Notes: a model not told the origin generated them from the sequence alone. A stretch of DNA of 64,000 nucleotides from Pyropia haitanensis (GCA_008729055.1 SDUX01000002.1:996496-1060495); one strand, 5' to 3'; counted from the stretch's first letter, positions 42,940 to 55,487 are shown. Numbers and translations: made by a program.

Positions 42940-43215
42940 CTAGCGGGGAAGAGCGGCGCGGGCTGCGTTGGCCTGCTCGGAAGCCACGCGCAGCTGGTCG
43001 TCCGTGGCCAGCCCTGACGCCAGCAGCGACAGCGCCATCGCTGCGCTCAGCGCCGCGTGCGCCGCCGCCCGCACCGCCCCTTCGCGCCGCCGCCCGCCGT
43101 GGCCCGCAACGGCCCGCGGCGGCGCGACCTGGGCGGGGGGGGGGCGGCGGCGTCTGCCAGCCACCGCGTGGCCACGCTCGCCACCCGCGGCGGCCGGCGG
43201 CCGCCGCGGCGGGCG
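42940..43215 (-). CDS. C-terminal coding fragment, function unknown
   Basis: The last 60 codons of one frame (AAAHAALSAAMALSLLASGL, then ATDDQLRVASEQANAARAAL near the end) look like an amphipathic helical C-terminus rather than low-complexity shadow. A preceding stretch in another frame (VASVATRWLADAAAPPP, about 43,200-43,150) would join it across a G run near 43,136-43,144. Farther upstream everything is Arg/Pro/Ala low-complexity and I cannot find the rest of a gene. The family is not recognised. Confidence 0.3.
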   Translation of the reverse strand, partial: RPPRRPPAAAGGERGHAVAGRRRRPPPAQVAPPRAVAGHGGRRREGAVRAAAHAALSAAMALSLLASGLATDDQLRVASEQANAARAALPR

Positions 43216-44430
43216 TGACCGCCGGGACGCACGCTGCGGCTGTCGCGGCGGCGGCGCGTCGGGGGCGGCCGGTGGGTGCGGGGGGGGAGGGGGGAGGGGG
43301 GGTGGGGGGGGGCCCGCGCGTGCCGCCCCCGTCGGCCGCCCGCGGCGGCGGCGGCGTTGTGGCGCCGCGGCGACGCGGCTGCGCCGTGGCCGCGGCGCGC
43401 GGCCGCCACACGCCGCGCTGGTGGTGTGGGACGCGGCGCGGCCGCGCAGGGCGACCACGACGGCTGGGCGGGGCGGGGGGCGTCTGGGGCGCTGCCGCCG
43501 TCGACGCGGCGCGCCCGTGTGCAGCCGGGCCAAACGGGCGGCGGCGGTGGGACCGCCCCGTGCAACGACTGGACGCGGCGTGGCGCGGCGCGGTGTCGCC
43601 GCCGCCGCGCCGCCGTCGCCCACCGCGCTCCCTATTGGCGAGCCGTGGCAAGCGAGGGCGCGGCACGCCGGCGGGGTCGAGCCGCCGACCTCTCCGCGGC
43701 GGGCGTGCCCCTTGGCCATACCTGACCGAGGGCGGCTGCGCCCCTGCCCCCGCCCCCCGCCGTCGAGCCCGCTCTCCACCCTCCCTGCGCGTACTCCCCG
43801 TGCCTGTAGCGGACGTCGGGCGCGGCTCGGTCCCCACCCCCCGTCCCTGGTGGCACCTGCGCATGCTGCTCTTGCTGGGTAACTCAACATCGTGGTCGCG
43901 ACAAGGAGCGGACCGTATGACACGGCTCCTCCACGATCCGGCGGCAGCCTCCGTCGGCGGCAGACTCGGATGAAGGGAGCTGGCGGAACGAGCACGAGCG
44001 GAAAAGAAAAAGCGTGTCTCATTTCGTGTGTACATGAAAAACGAAAGAACGCGGTTGCAGCACGTCGAACAAAGGCGGATGGAGAGAAAAACAAACGGCA
44101 GCAGAAGTAGAGCGGCGCAAGCGCCACGCACATCCCCACAACAATAAAATACAGGGCAGAATAGTGGCTGCGGTGCCATCCCGAGCCGAGCCGCACGGCC
44201 CAGACCGCCACCTCTCCAACGGCAGCCCAGCGTCGCAGCCGCGACACGCACACGCCGCACCTGGGCGCACGGCGGGCGGGGCGGCCGAGCCACCCCCTCC
44301 CACGCTGGGCTACCACCACGGAAGGAGGCACGCCCCACAGCCGTCGACCCGGCACGGCCGCCCACCCCCCGGGCGTGCCCCGCCCACGCGGCCAGCTCCC
44401 AGCCGGCGCACGCCACCACCCGCCCGCCGC
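43216..44430. other. Low-complexity region, then mixed 3' flank of the HIG1 gene
   Basis: 43,216-43,700 is triplet-rich with G/C runs. 43,860-44,170 is less GC-rich and includes an AATAAAAT on the plus strand near 44,144, which could be a poly(A) signal for an unseen plus-strand transcript. No gene is supported. Confidence 0.35.
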
Positions 44431-44704
44431 TCACGACCGCTCCTGCCGCCGCCGCGTGTCCCACACCGTCTCCTTGAGCGCGAGCGCGGCGAGGCCGCCG
44501 ACGGCGAGGCCCTGCATGACGATGCGGGCGTGCATGACCTTGTTGGGCGCCGCGTTTTTGGAAAACAGGTTGAGGCCCAGCGCCGTCGCCGCCGCGGCGC
44601 CGACCACCGCGCCGGCGGTGGAGAGGGCGCTGCCGGCCGCCCGCTCGCGCTGCCGCTCGGCGGCTAGGACGTCCCGGCCGGCGGGCCCGTCCGCGTCCGC
44701 GTCC

Positions 44705-44751
<47 letters not shown>

Positions 44752-44937
44752 AGGAGCGTCGGCGGGTGCTGCCGACGGGGGTGCCTCACCGCCGCCGAGG
44801 CGCTCCTGGTAGGCCGCCACCTCAGCCGACAGCTCCTCCGTGCGCATGCGGGAGTAGGCCTTGCCGCCATAGTGGGCGGCTACGCCAGAGAGGAGCACGC
44901 CAGCCCATAGCAGCCGGCCGCTGCGGTGGGTATTCAT
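44431..44937 (-). CDS. HIG1-domain mitochondrial membrane protein
   Basis: A complete 168-residue protein. The C-terminal third matches the HIG1 (hypoxia-induced gene 1) family: a glycine/alanine-rich hydrophobic segment, N-K-V-M-H-A-R-I-V-M-Q-G-L-A-V-G-G as the N/M-R-V-Q-G signature, and a second hydrophobic segment. HIG1 proteins such as yeast Rcf1 associate with respiratory complexes III/IV in the inner mitochondrial membrane. The N-terminus (MNTHRSGRLLWAGVLLSGVA) has an additional hydrophobic segment that could be a signal anchor. A poly-Ala run of about 16 residues, encoded by a GCC/GCG run (44,701-44,752), separates the halves. The start sits in a good context; the upstream frame is a C-run leader. 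Confidence 0.75.
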
Positions 44938-47900
44938 GGTCAGGAGCAGCAGGGGCTCAGGGGGGGGGGGGGGGGTGAGAGGGTGTGGCAGGGGGAACGG
45001 CGACGCAAGGGGAGGGCAACGCAGGCGTGAGCGCGGGGACGCCTGCAGGCGGGGGCGGTTGCGCCAGCAGCAGAGGATGACCGCGCGGGTGCACCAACGT
45101 GCCAGGACCGTCGATGAGCGGAAGGCCTCGGCACAGGGACCAGCAGTCCCGGCAAACGCCGGCAGTTCCCAGGCAAAAGAGAGCACGGGTGGGGGTGGGT
45201 GGTGGACGCGGGGAGCGCGGGCTCGACGGCGACGGACGGCGCGGACACGACCGGGCGAGCGGCGTCGGCAGCATAAATGGGGTGGAGCACGGCGGCGACA
45301 GCAAGCCGAGTCCCCCCTGCGCTGGCCAGCTCCGCAAGGACACGCAGCAGCAGCCGCCGCACGGGCGCCTCGGTGACGGGCCGCGCTCCCCCCACCGCGG
45401 GGGCCTGCGGCGGCCAACAAGAGACGGCGGCGTGGAGGGGGCCACCATCCCCGCGCGGGCCCGCCGTCTGGCCACGGGCGGGCGCGCACAGCGGGCCGCC
45501 GCGAACCATGCGCTGGTCAGGTCAGGGAGGTGGCGGGGACACGTGACCGGGCGGGGATCGCGCCCAGAAAAGAGGGTGGAAGGGCCATCCAGCGCGCATG
45601 GCATTCAATCCGACGAGGAGCCCGAATCATTGCGCGCTGTTTATGGTGGTACCGAACCTCCAGCGGGCGGTCCTCATGCCCAACCGTGCACGTGCATGAT
45701 GACGTCATGGTCGACCTCGAGGCGCGCCAGCGCGCTGCGCCCGGAGGAGATGTCTGGCCGCCCCCCCGGCCGCCCGCCTTCCCGGCAGTGCCCCCCGTGG
45801 ACATTGGGTCCCTGGTGGCCACGGGCGTGGACGCCGCGCCCTCCCCAGCGACCGCCCCGGATCGACACCGACGTCGCTGCGCCCATTGTCCTCACCGTCA
45901 CGCTCACAGGCACCGGCCGTCGACGCGAGCGGGCCGCGTCGCCCGACACGGCTGGGCGAGACGGGCGGCGGGGTGCGCTGCCGCCGCGTGGGGCGCGGTG
46001 GTCGAGGCGGTTGCGGCGGGGCTGTACGCAGAGGCATCCCCGGCCGCCAGGACGACCGCAGCACGGTGCGGATGGCCGCCAGACCTGGACAACGCGCTTC
46101 GGGGGTGGTCGCCCACGTGACAGCAGGGTGTGTGGACGGTCGCGATGCCACTGCAGGGGTCACTTTCCTCCCTCCCGCCCTCCCGGAGGATGGGAGCCCT
46201 ACCATCCCGTGCCACCCTCCCCATGTCCGTTGCACCTCTACCTGTCGACGGCCCAGCGCGTGGTAGCTTTCGGGGAGTCCCCTGGCCGTCGTTTCGCGCA
46301 ATGGCGCCGACCCATGCTCGCCCTTCCCGTCGAGACACTTGGTCGGCGGCTGAGGTCCGTCGCTGACGCCCAATGCGAACCCGTGCTGGCGCCACATGCG
46401 AGGCGGACACGACCGAGTGGTGCCTACGGCCGAGAGTCCCAGACGCCGCCACGCGCTGTCACCCTCGCTGGCGATGCGCCGGTGCCACGGCAGGCGGCGG
46501 GCGGCGGCGGCGGCGGCGTCCGCGGCGGCAGTGGCGACGGTGGCGGCGGCGGTGGTGGCGGCGGCGACGGCGGCAGCGGCGGTGTCTGGAACCTCTATGT
46601 TTCCCGCGGCGGCCGCTTGCCACTCCCACCGTGCTGCGGCAGGGATCCACCAGCACCCAATTGCACTCCCCCCCCCCCCCCCCCCTCTTGTCCGTCCCCT
46701 CCGCTGTGGCACCCGTGTTGGGCGTCCGCTGGCGTGGCCGGCGGCCGACCATGCAGCGTGGCCAAGCCGCCCGCGCCCCGCCACGGCGTGGCGGCCACCC
46801 GCGGGGACGGCGGCTGCCGCGGCGGCGCGCCGCCGCGCGCCCGCAGCCTAGTCTCTGGGACTCGCTCGCTCGACGGCTGCCGCCGCGCGCGGGAGCGCAG
46901 CACCCGTGGGGGGCGGGGGAAGGGGCGTGGGGGGGCACGCCACCCTGGCCACCCTGGCCACCCCGCCCGGCGTGGCGGCGTCGGTGGGTAGTCTGGTGGT
47001 GGGGGTAGGGGGGAGCGGCGGCCGCGTCACCTCGCCCGCACGGCCCGCCGCGGGGGCGCCGCGGCACGCCGAGCGCGCCGACGGCGGCACCACGCGCGGC
47101 GTGGCCGTGTCCCGTGACGCAGCCACGCGGTGTCGTCCGCGGCCTGCCCCCACGGGCAGACGCGCGGCGGCGTTGCTCGCGTTGGGTATGGTGGCCCGCC
47201 ACCGCGGCGGTCCCAGACGGACGGGTGCCGCGTCTGTTTCTTTTCCGTTGGGGGTGGGGGGGGCGCGGCACCCGGCCCACCACACGGGGACGTGCGCCAC
47301 TTCCCGGCGCCCCGCCACCGCCGCCGCCGCCGCCGCATCCCCAGTCCCGCTGGCGTCGCTGCGGCGGGCGCCGCCGCGGGGTGGCGGCGGTGGGGCAGGC
47401 GCCGCTGACGGCGGCGGCGGCGGCGGCGGCGGCTGGTCGCTGCTCCCCGCCGGCCGTGGCGGGCAGGGACGCGTGGGAGAGCGAGCGGAAGGGGGGGGGT
47501 GTGCCGGCCACACCACCAACCGGGGAGGGGTTCCCGGGGAGAATGGGGGGCGGCACATTGACCCGGAGGTGCGTGCCGTGCCGGGGGGGGGGGGAGGCGG
47601 GGTGACGGACACGGCCCTGACGGCGACCGCCGCCGCCCAGCCGGGACAGCCCGATGCCCGGCGAGAAGCAGGAGTCCGAGTCGGCCGCGGCACCTTGCCG
47701 CGCGGCGGCCGCGGGAGAAGCCGTCGCGCGGGCGACAGACCAACAACCGTAGGCGACCCGTCCGCCCGACGGTCGGGTCGCTGCCGCCGCGCTAAGGGGC
47801 GCCGGCGCTGCCCCGGGTACGCCGTGGCGGTCCCGCCCCCACCTCTCACCCGGCCAGACGCCCATCCCCGCCGGCGGATGGGGAGCGTCGACGGTGACCG

Positions 47901-48130
47901 CAGCCGCCGCGGGCGGCACGCCCACTGCATCCGCGGCGGGCGGGGCGGGCGGCGGCGACCGGGGGCGGCCACAGCCGCCCCCTTCGCCACGGCGGTTGCC
48001 GCCATTCCCCCCCCCCACGCCGGCGGGTCAACCATCCTCCCTCCCGACATACCCCATCCCCAACCCTCCCCCCCCCACTCCCGCCCTCCCCCTTCCCCCG
48101 CGCCCCGCGTCCTCAGAGCCTTCTAGCCGC
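44938..48130. other. Region without an identifiable gene
   Basis: 44,938-45,600 is the HIG1 upstream region. 45,530-46,460 is mixed sequence with a plus frame of 196 codons (45,530-46,120) that has somewhat protein-like parts (TVHVHDDVMVDLEARQ) but no family. 46,460-48,120 is triplet-rich, with minus-strand pieces near 47,780-47,480 (GGRVAYGCWSVARATAS; SDSCFSPGIGLSRL) that may be remnants of a frame-broken gene. I cannot assemble a product from them. Confidence 0.35.
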
Positions 48131-48496
48131 TCACGGCGCCGCCAACGCGTCGGCGCGGGCGCCAAAGTAGAGGCCCGTCCAGTCGTGCACCAGCCGCGGC
48201 CCGCGCGACGGCACCTCCGCCCACGTGCAGTGGTACCGGTGCGGGGCCGCCTTGGTCACCCCGAAGCCGTGCGAGTCATGCGGCGCGGCGAGCAGGTAGC
48301 TATCGACGCTGCCGCCGGACGCCGCCAACCCGCCGCCGCGGGGCGCGTTGCACGTGTAGGCCGCCGCGTTGCACGCCAGGCCGAGGCGCACGGTCAGGGT
48401 GCGCCCAAAGCCGTCGCCCGGCTCGACGGCCGCCCGCGCGCGAACGTAGCAGCTGGAGATGCGCGGGGCGCCGGCGCTGACAATGCGCCCCGACAG
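48131..48496 (-). CDS. Unknown protein fragment (C-terminal part)
   Basis: About 120 codons without a start: they begin just after a TAG at 48497-48499 and end at 48131. Composition is protein-like (SSCYVRARAAVEPGDGFG; SVDSYLLAAPHDSHGFGV; RYHCTWAEVPSRGPR; DWTGLYFGAR), with several Cys that suggest a secreted domain. CTAG directly before the frame could be a splice acceptor, making this a terminal exon; alternatively the TAG is a mutation and the frame continues from the upstream fragment. Not recognised. Confidence 0.4.
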   Translation of the reverse strand: MSGRIVSAGAPRISSCYVRARAAVEPGDGFGRTLTVRLGLACNAAAYTCNAPRGGGLAASGGSVDSYLLAAPHDSHGFGVTKAAPHRYHCTWAEVPSRGPRLVHDWTGLYFGARADALAAP

Positions 48497-49008
48497 CTAG
48501 CCCGCCGCGTACCACATGGCCAGCGGAGCGTTGCCGGCGTTGATGGACCGCGCGATAACGCCGTACATTGCGCTCGTCAGCATCAGCAGCCCCGGCCGGC
48601 CTGCCACTCGGGAGATGCTCACGCCCAAGCGGTTGATCATGGAGCGGCCGCACATGCGGGTCACACACAGCATGGTGCCTTCTAGGTAGGCCATCGTCAG
48701 CTTGCCATCAACCGTCTTGAAGAAGATGCAACTTTGGTGAGTACAGCGCCCAGTGACATTATAGGCACCGCGTACTGCCGCACTGCGAGGCCGCCAACGA
48801 CCGCGGCGGTATTGCCCAAGCCGTCGTACATGTCCCAGGGACGCGCTTCCCAGTTGAACGAGGGTTGCTCGCTCGGCAATATGCAAGAATGAAAGTAGGG
48901 AGGGGCCTCTCGCTCTGGAACACCAGCAACGCAACGCACCGCCCACACACATATACACCCTAGTTCAGAGACGTACGATGATGAAGTGGAGCCATGCAAG
49001 GCACCCAC
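48497..49008 (-). CDS. Unknown protein, frame break near 48,725
   Basis: The first part (from ATG 49008) reads SEQPSFNWEARPWDMYDGLG and TAAVVGGLAVRQYAVPIMSL in one frame. The second (about 48,724 to 48,497) reads FKTVDGKLTMAYLEGTM, MCGRSMINRLGVSISRVAG and GLLMLTSAMYGVIARSINAG in the next. The switch is not in a homopolymer; a 29-base GT...AG segment at the switch would restore frame but is too short for a normal intron. Balanced composition suggests real coding sequence with alternating hydrophobic stretches. The family is not recognised. Confidence 0.4.
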
Positions 49009-49102
49009 TAGGCCAGCGTCCGTAACCCGTTACCAAGCAACAAACGTTGCACAAACTGGCGTATCCCCTGTGGTCGACAGGTTGCCATCTTCGATTACGA
49101 GT

Positions 49103-49546
49103 TCACAGCGTGACGGCGACTCGGACGACAGCCCCAGGGGACCGCGAGAGGGGGGGGGTGGGGGTGGGGGATGAAGCGACGTCCGCCACAACCGCGGCGG
49201 CCGGCTGGGTGCCGGGCACGACGGTCGGGTGTGGGCCGGTCGCCGTGCTCGTAGCCGCGTTGGTCGGCGCAGACGTGCTGGCGGCCGCGGGCAGACTATG
49301 TGTGTCCATCAATAGGCGGGTGGGGGTGCCCGCGGCGGGGAGGTTGTCCCCGACGACTGCCGGGCGCTCCGTTGGCGCCGGCATTGTAGACGCGCCGATG
49401 GCTAGCGGTCGCGGTAGCCGCGGCGGCAGCGGCGACGGCCCACCCGACCTGTGGGCGCTGGCGTCAGCATCCCACGCGGCGGTCCAGGCATCTGGCCGCC
49501 GCGCGGCCGAGGTGTCGGCGTTTGGCGTGACGCCACTTGCGCTCAT
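49103..49546 (-). CDS. Thr/Pro/Ala/Ser-rich hypothetical protein
   Basis: A 147-residue frame rich in Thr, Pro, Ala and Ser without long single-residue runs (TPNADTSAARRPDAWTAAWD; PAPTERPAVVGDNLPAAGTP). It has no signal peptide or known domain. It may be a piece of a larger wall-type glycoprotein or a chance frame; the absence of Arg-rich shadow composition tips it towards coding. Confidence 0.3.
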   Translation of the reverse strand: MSASGVTPNADTSAARRPDAWTAAWDADASAHRSGGPSPLPPRLPRPLAIGASTMPAPTERPAVVGDNLPAAGTPTRLLMDTHSLPAAASTSAPTNAATSTATGPHPTVVPGTQPAAAVVADVASSPTPTPPLSRSPGAVVRVAVTL

Positions 49547-51430
49547 CCCACTTTCGCCCGGTCGTTCCCTTGATCCGCGTGGCGGCCACCTCTGCCTTGC
49601 AGGAGCGCAGCATCACGCCGCCGGCAGCGTCCAGCGTCGGCCGCTTCGGACTGACCGACGGGTGGGAGGACGCCCTGGCGGCGGCAGTGACTTCTTCACG
49701 TACGTCTTTGTGTCGGGTGTGCCTGCGAGCCGACCAGTGTCTTGTCGTCTTGTGCTCTTTGTGCAGCGTGCGGGGTGGCCACGTCTGCGGGTACCGGCTG
49801 CTTCCCAATGGAAGCGGGCAGGGGGACGGAGACGATAGCAAGTCGGGTGGCGTTGTAAGCCACAAGATGGGCGTGGTTGCCATGGCTGGGTGGGGGCGGC
49901 CGCGTCGTCACCCTCGCCATCCCACCTCTTTCCGCCTGCGGGGCCTTGCGCCCCACCTTCCAGGCCATCACCAGCCAGCCTGCCGCTGGTCCGTGCCAAG
50001 TCCCCGGCGCTGCCCTTGCCAGGTTGCCGGGTGGAAATGGCCGGACGGCGCCCGGTCGACCAGCCCACCCCTGCCACCCTGCCTCCACCCCTGCGTCCCC
50101 TCCCCCAATAGACGAGTGGTAGGCAGTAATGCGGACACCTCCATCCACACACACCAACGCTCGCGACCAGAGGAGGAGGGGGGGGAGAGGGGGTGTCGGC
50201 AACACCCGAGGGCGTGCGGCGGAAGCGACGCGGAGAGTCCGAGGCGCAGCTCGTGGGACATGGGGTGAGAGGCCAACGGCATTGTGGTTCATGACTGAAA
50301 TTCACTTGGAGGTCACACCTGTGTTGTACGGCATTCGGTGCAGCCAATCGAAACATCACTGTTTGATAATGTACGCAATGTGCACATATGCCATAATCTC
50401 ACGAGATAATGACATGTCGCAGAGGCTGCAGACTTGCACGCAAGTCACAGTACACCTTTTCTACAGCAACTCCGAGACTGGTCCCCCGCCGTCCCCTGCG
50501 CGCCCCAGTCGTGACCACAACGACGCGGCCCGGGCACCGCAGGCCAGCGCGCGCTCGACGGCTGCCGCTACTGCACAGCTGCTCTCAGCGCTGCGAGACT
50601 GTTTTCTGCTTCTTCCTGTGCCACTGCCATGCTGCAGTCGTCGCTCTCTCCATCGGACGCGGCGCTGTAGACCGCCCGTCGCTGGCACTACGCAGCACGG
50701 GCTGTACGACGGCGCGCACTACCGGGTCGGCTGTTCCGAGCTGGCAGCGACGACGCGTTTCGGGTCGGGAGCAACGCTCTCTCCCGAGGGTCGGACCCTT
50801 CCTGGATGGTCGGCCCTCGCTGATGTGCGGGGCTTGCACGGCCCAGCCGACCTCCCACCGGGACGTTGCGCTGCGTCTTACTCGGAATTGGGAGGCACGC
50901 GTCGGTCGAACGGGTGCCGAGTATTGATGGACCGGCTGCCCTTGACCGAATGTAGGGCGTTGTGGGCCATGAGTGGAGCGACGACAAGGTCCCGCAGAAA
51001 GAAGGGGCCCTATGCAGATGCAAACATCCGCGAGCTCTCGGACCACGCAGTCTCTCGCCGTGGCAGTATGGGCCACGTAGTAGCTGACCCGATTCCTAGC
51101 ACTCTCGCTGGCCTTTCAACCGTCCGATCGACTACTCACGTACTCTACGCAGGGACAACCTGATCCAGAATGAAGCCAATGGGACTGGACATGCCTGGGC
51201 GCTCCACACGGGCACACCCCCGCGTGTCCGACGCGTGTGCTCGCCGCGGCGTCCGGAGCGCGCGGCCCCGTGGGCTGCTACCAAGTCCAACGGGTCATCC
51301 TCAAGTCGCGCTTTGGCCGGTTGACATTCCCCAGATGTGTCGTGTACAGGACACGTGCTGCGGAAGTGGGACGGCCCTGCCAACGCTGTAAAAAATAGTC
51401 GGGGACGGTCGCAACCCACACCCCGTTTCG
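49547..51430. other. Intergenic region of moderate GC, no gene recognised
   Basis: Composition is more balanced than the window average, particularly at 50,280-50,460. Plus- and minus-strand frames of 160-340 codons overlap here but none has motifs or protein-like composition throughout. No tRNA or rRNA signature seen. Confidence 0.4.
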
Positions 51431-51842
51431 CTTGGAAACGGGAACCAGCTACGGGTCACACCATCGAGAGAGCCACGCCGCGCAACTTTTCGTGGCCACC
51501 ACCACCAGGGGCGGTCGCGGTCGGTGGCCACCCTCCCCTCCACTCCGCCACGACCCCCCCTCCCCCCCCCCCCCGCCCCACCCCCCCCCCCCCCCACAGC
51601 CACCACGCCGCCCTAGATGGCTCCCGCCTCGGCTCCCTGCCCCTCCATTCCCCCCCCCGCCCCTCCCGCGGCACCCCACGCGCGACGGTCCCCCCCCAGC
51701 GTCGCCCGCCGCGTCGCGCCGCGGCCAACCGCGCCCGACGCGGACGCCGCGGCGGGCGCCCCCCGACCGCGCGTCGCGGCAGCGGCGGCAGAGGGGGGCG
51801 GGGGGGGGGGGGGGGGAAGGCGACCGCCGCGCCCCGCCGCAC

Positions 51843-51871
51843 GGCCGGCCGGCCGGCCGGCCGGCCGGCCG
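51843..51871. repeat. (GGCC)n self-complementary repeat
   Basis: About seven GGCC units in a row; the unit is its own reverse complement, so the tract can form hairpins or cruciforms. Confidence 0.9.
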
Positions 51872-52153
51872 GGGGGGCGTCGCGTCGCGTCGCGTGGCGC
51901 GGCGGCGGCCGCGGGCCGGCCGCGGTGGGGGGGGGAGGGGGGGGAAGCGCCGCGGGGCACAACGTGCGGGAGTGTGGGACGCTGCTGGGGGGGGGGGGCG
52001 GCCGCCGGCGGCGGCGGCGGCGGCGGCGGCCGTCGCCCGCGCGCGCGGCGGCCGCGCGGGTGCGCCCACGACGCGCCGTCCGTCGGCGGGGGGCGACAAC
52101 AGCGCCCGCCCGCGGCGGCCGCCCGCGTGGTGCCGCCGCCTGTCGCGTCGGGA

Positions 52154-52257
52154 ACCCACCCACCCACCCACCCACCCACCCACCCCCGCCCCCACCCACC
52201 CACCCCCGTCCCCACCCACCCACCCGCCCACCCACCCGCCCACCCACCCACCCACCG
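52154..52257. repeat. (CCCA)n tetranucleotide array with CCCG interruptions
   Basis: About 24 tetramers, mostly CCCA, with occasional CCCG/CCCC variants. The G-rich strand (TGGG)n has G-quadruplex potential. Confidence 0.9.
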
Positions 52258-53346
52258 ACTCTCCCCCACCAACCCACCCCCCCCCCCACAGCAGCAAGCA
52301 CGCACCCTCCTCCCCCCCCCCCCCGCCACCACCGCCGCCCACGATCCAGCGGCACCACAACCAGCGCGCCCTCGTCGGTAAGCCACCCCCCCCCCCCCCC
52401 CCCCACCCCCCGCCGCCCGCCGCCAGCCGCCGCGTGCCACGGCCGGTGCGAGCGCCCACCCCACCCCACCCCCCCCCCCCAACGCCCCCCCTCTCCCCCG
52501 GCCACCGACAAACTGCCACCCCCCCCCCCCCCACCCCACCCCACCCCACCGTCCCGCCGCGACGGCGGCGACCGCCCGCCCGCGCGCGTGCGTGCGCCCC
52601 CGCCCACCCGCCCGCCCACCCGCCCGTGTCGCCGCCGGCCGACCCCCCCGGCGGCCGCGGCGGCCGCGGCGGCCGCGGCGTGGTGGCGTCGGCGGCGGGT
52701 GCGCGCGGCGGCGGGTTGGCGGCGGGGGGGGTGGGGGGGGGGGAGGGGGGGGCACGCACGGAGGGTGGGTGGGGCGGGGGGGGGGGAGGGGCACACGCCC
52801 ACCCGCCACGCGCCGCGTCGCGGTCCCGCCCGTTCCCCCCCCCCCCCACCACCCCCGTCGCGTCCACGCCAGCGCCCCCCCCCCTGCCGTCGCCCCCCCT
52901 TTGCCCCTGTCGCTGCGCCGCCGCCGCCGCACGGCGGAACCACCCGCCCAACCCCCCCCCCCCCCGCGGCGGGGTGGGCCACACGAGCCGCCGCCGCCGC
53001 CGCCGCGGCGGGCCGGCACCCCCCCCCCCCACCCCCCCACCCCCCCCCTCCTCCGCCGGCCGCCCCCCCCCCCCCCCGCACCGCCGGCGGCGCTGCCACC
53101 GCCGCGGACCGGCGCGGCCGCGGCGGCGGCGGCCGCCGCGTGGGGCGCCCCCCGCCGCCGCCAACGGCGGCCGCGGCGCGGCGCCGCCAGCCCCCGCCTG
53201 CACACCCCTCGCTACCCGCCGGGACGGGCGGCTGGCGGGCGGCGGTGGCGGCAGCTGGCTAGGGGCGCCGCCGCCGCCCCGGCGGCGCGTTGGGGGGGGG
53301 GGGGGGGGGACCGACCGCCCGCCGGCACCCGCAGCCGCGGCCGCGG

Positions 53347-53460
<114 letters not shown>

Positions 53461-54279
53461 CCGCCCCCACCCGCACGCCCGCCGCCACCACCTCTGCCGC
53501 GGTGCCGCTCCACCGTCGTGTCCACGCCGGCCGGGGGTGGTGGCGTCGGCGGCGGCGGCGGCGGCGGCGTGCGGCGGCACCACCACCGCCGGGCACGCCC
53601 GCTGGCGCCCCCGCCCTCCCCACCCCACCACCCCCCCCCCCCTGTCGCGGCGGCTGGCTTCCCCCCCCCCACCCCCCCCCCCCCCCCCCCCCCCCTCCCT
53701 ACCCCCCGCGCCGCTCGGCCACCCCCGCGAGCCCGGTGCCTGGCTTCCCTCGCGCGCCCACCCCCCCCCCGCCCCCCCCCCCCGCCCGCCGGCGGCACCA
53801 CCCCACTCCCCGGCGCGCACGGCGTCACCCCGCGCGGCGGCGCCGTCCCCCCCCCCCCTGCCGCGTGCCGACGCGGCGGCCGCCGCCACCGTGGCGCCGC
53901 GGCAGCGTCCCGCTGCGCGTGGGGGGGGGGCGCCCGCCTAGGCGCACGCGCGGCGCCGCGCGGCGGCCGCACCGCGGCGGCGTGCGGCGGGCACCGCGGG
54001 GCGGTGGCCGCTGGGGCGGGGCCGTCCTCTCTCACCTCCTTTCCCCCCCCCCCCCTAACCCCTTGGTCCATTCCCCCCCGCGGCCTCCCCTTTCGCTGCC
54101 TCCACCACTTGCCGACCGTGCCTGCGCCAACTTCCCCCCCCCCCCCCCCTCCCTCCGGCCCTCCCCCACCGCCTCCTCCCTGGGGACCTCCCCTCCTCCC
54201 ACCCCCCTTCCACCCCCTCCCTCGCCCGCTCGTCAGGCCGGCACCTTCCACCCCCCCCCCCCCCCCCCCTCACGCCACC

Positions 54280-55057
54280 ATGTCCGCCGCCGCCCTCCGC
54301 ACCGCCCGGTCGGCGCGCATTGACTGGCGGCGGCTGTCGACGCTGTCGCTGACGCCGCTGCCGCCCGGCGCTGGGGCCCCCCCCCTGGCGATGGTGGACC
54401 TGCTGGCGGCCCCCCCCCCCCCCACCCCCCCCACGCCGCTGCTGCTGCTGCTGCTGCCGCACCCGTCGTTGCCCGCCACCGCAACGGCGCTGTCGCTGCC
54501 GCCGCTGCCGGGCGTGCGGGTGCTCTACATCCTCGACGCGCCGCCGCCCGCGGCGGCCGCCTGGGTCGCTACGTACGAGGCGCGGGGGGGGGTGCTGGGG
54601 GGGGAGGTCCTCGCCGATGAGGGCGGCGCGGTGTTTGACGCGCTCGGCGTGGGCGGGTGCGGCGCGGTGGGGTGGGTCGGCGTGGGGCGCCGCTGGGGGG
54701 GGGGCGTCGGACGCGCCGTGTGGGCGGCGCCCAAGGGCGTGGCCGCTTCCGCGATGGCGGCTACGCCGATGGGGGGAGGGGGGAGGGAGCTGCTGGGGGG
54801 GGGGGGGGGGGTGGCCTGGCTGGGCTGCTGCGGGGGGGGGGGGTGCCGCCGTCGGTGGGGGTGCCGCCGCCGCCGGCGGTCGCGGCAGCGCCGACGGTGG
54901 CGGTGGGGGTGGCGGTGGGGGCGGCGGCGGCGGTGGCGGCGGCGGCGGCGGCGGCGGGTTGCCGTCGGGCAAGGCCCTCGGCGGGGGTGTCAGCGCGACG
55001 GGCAGCGCGTTTGGCAGCGTCATCACGGTCAGCAGCGCCGAGGGGAGTACATTGATG

Positions 55058-55102
<45 letters not shown>

Positions 55103-55455
55103 GGCGGCGGTGGTGGCCTCATCACTGGCCACGCCTTCCCCGCGTCGTTCCCCCCCGCGGGCCGCCGCGGCGGCGGCGGCATTGGCGGCACCGGCATTGG
55201 CGGCGGCGGGGGTGGCGGCGCCCACCGCCGCACGTCCACCTCGTCGCTCACGTCGCTGCAGGGGGGTGGACGCCGGCGGGGCTCCAAGCGGCTCGCCGCG
55301 CCGCCATCGCCACGGTGGCGCAAGGGCGGCACGTTTCTGCTCCTGCCGGGCGGCGGGCAGCAGGGGCTACCCGGCGTCGGCGTCGGCGTTGGCGGCGGCG
55401 GCGGCCTGGGCGGCGGCATGGGCGGCGGCCTCGGCGGCGGCTTTGGCGGCGGTAT

Positions 55456-55487
<32 letters not shown>

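Noticed and set aside
48696..48753. 29-base GT...AG mini-intron joining the two frames of the 48.5-49.0 kb gene
   Set aside because: It restores the frame arithmetically but is far shorter than a functional spliceosomal intron; a miscalled base is simpler.
52154..52257. (CCCA)n as telomeric repeat
   Set aside because: It is interstitial, interrupted by CCCG variants and not a known telomere unit; genes continue on both sides.
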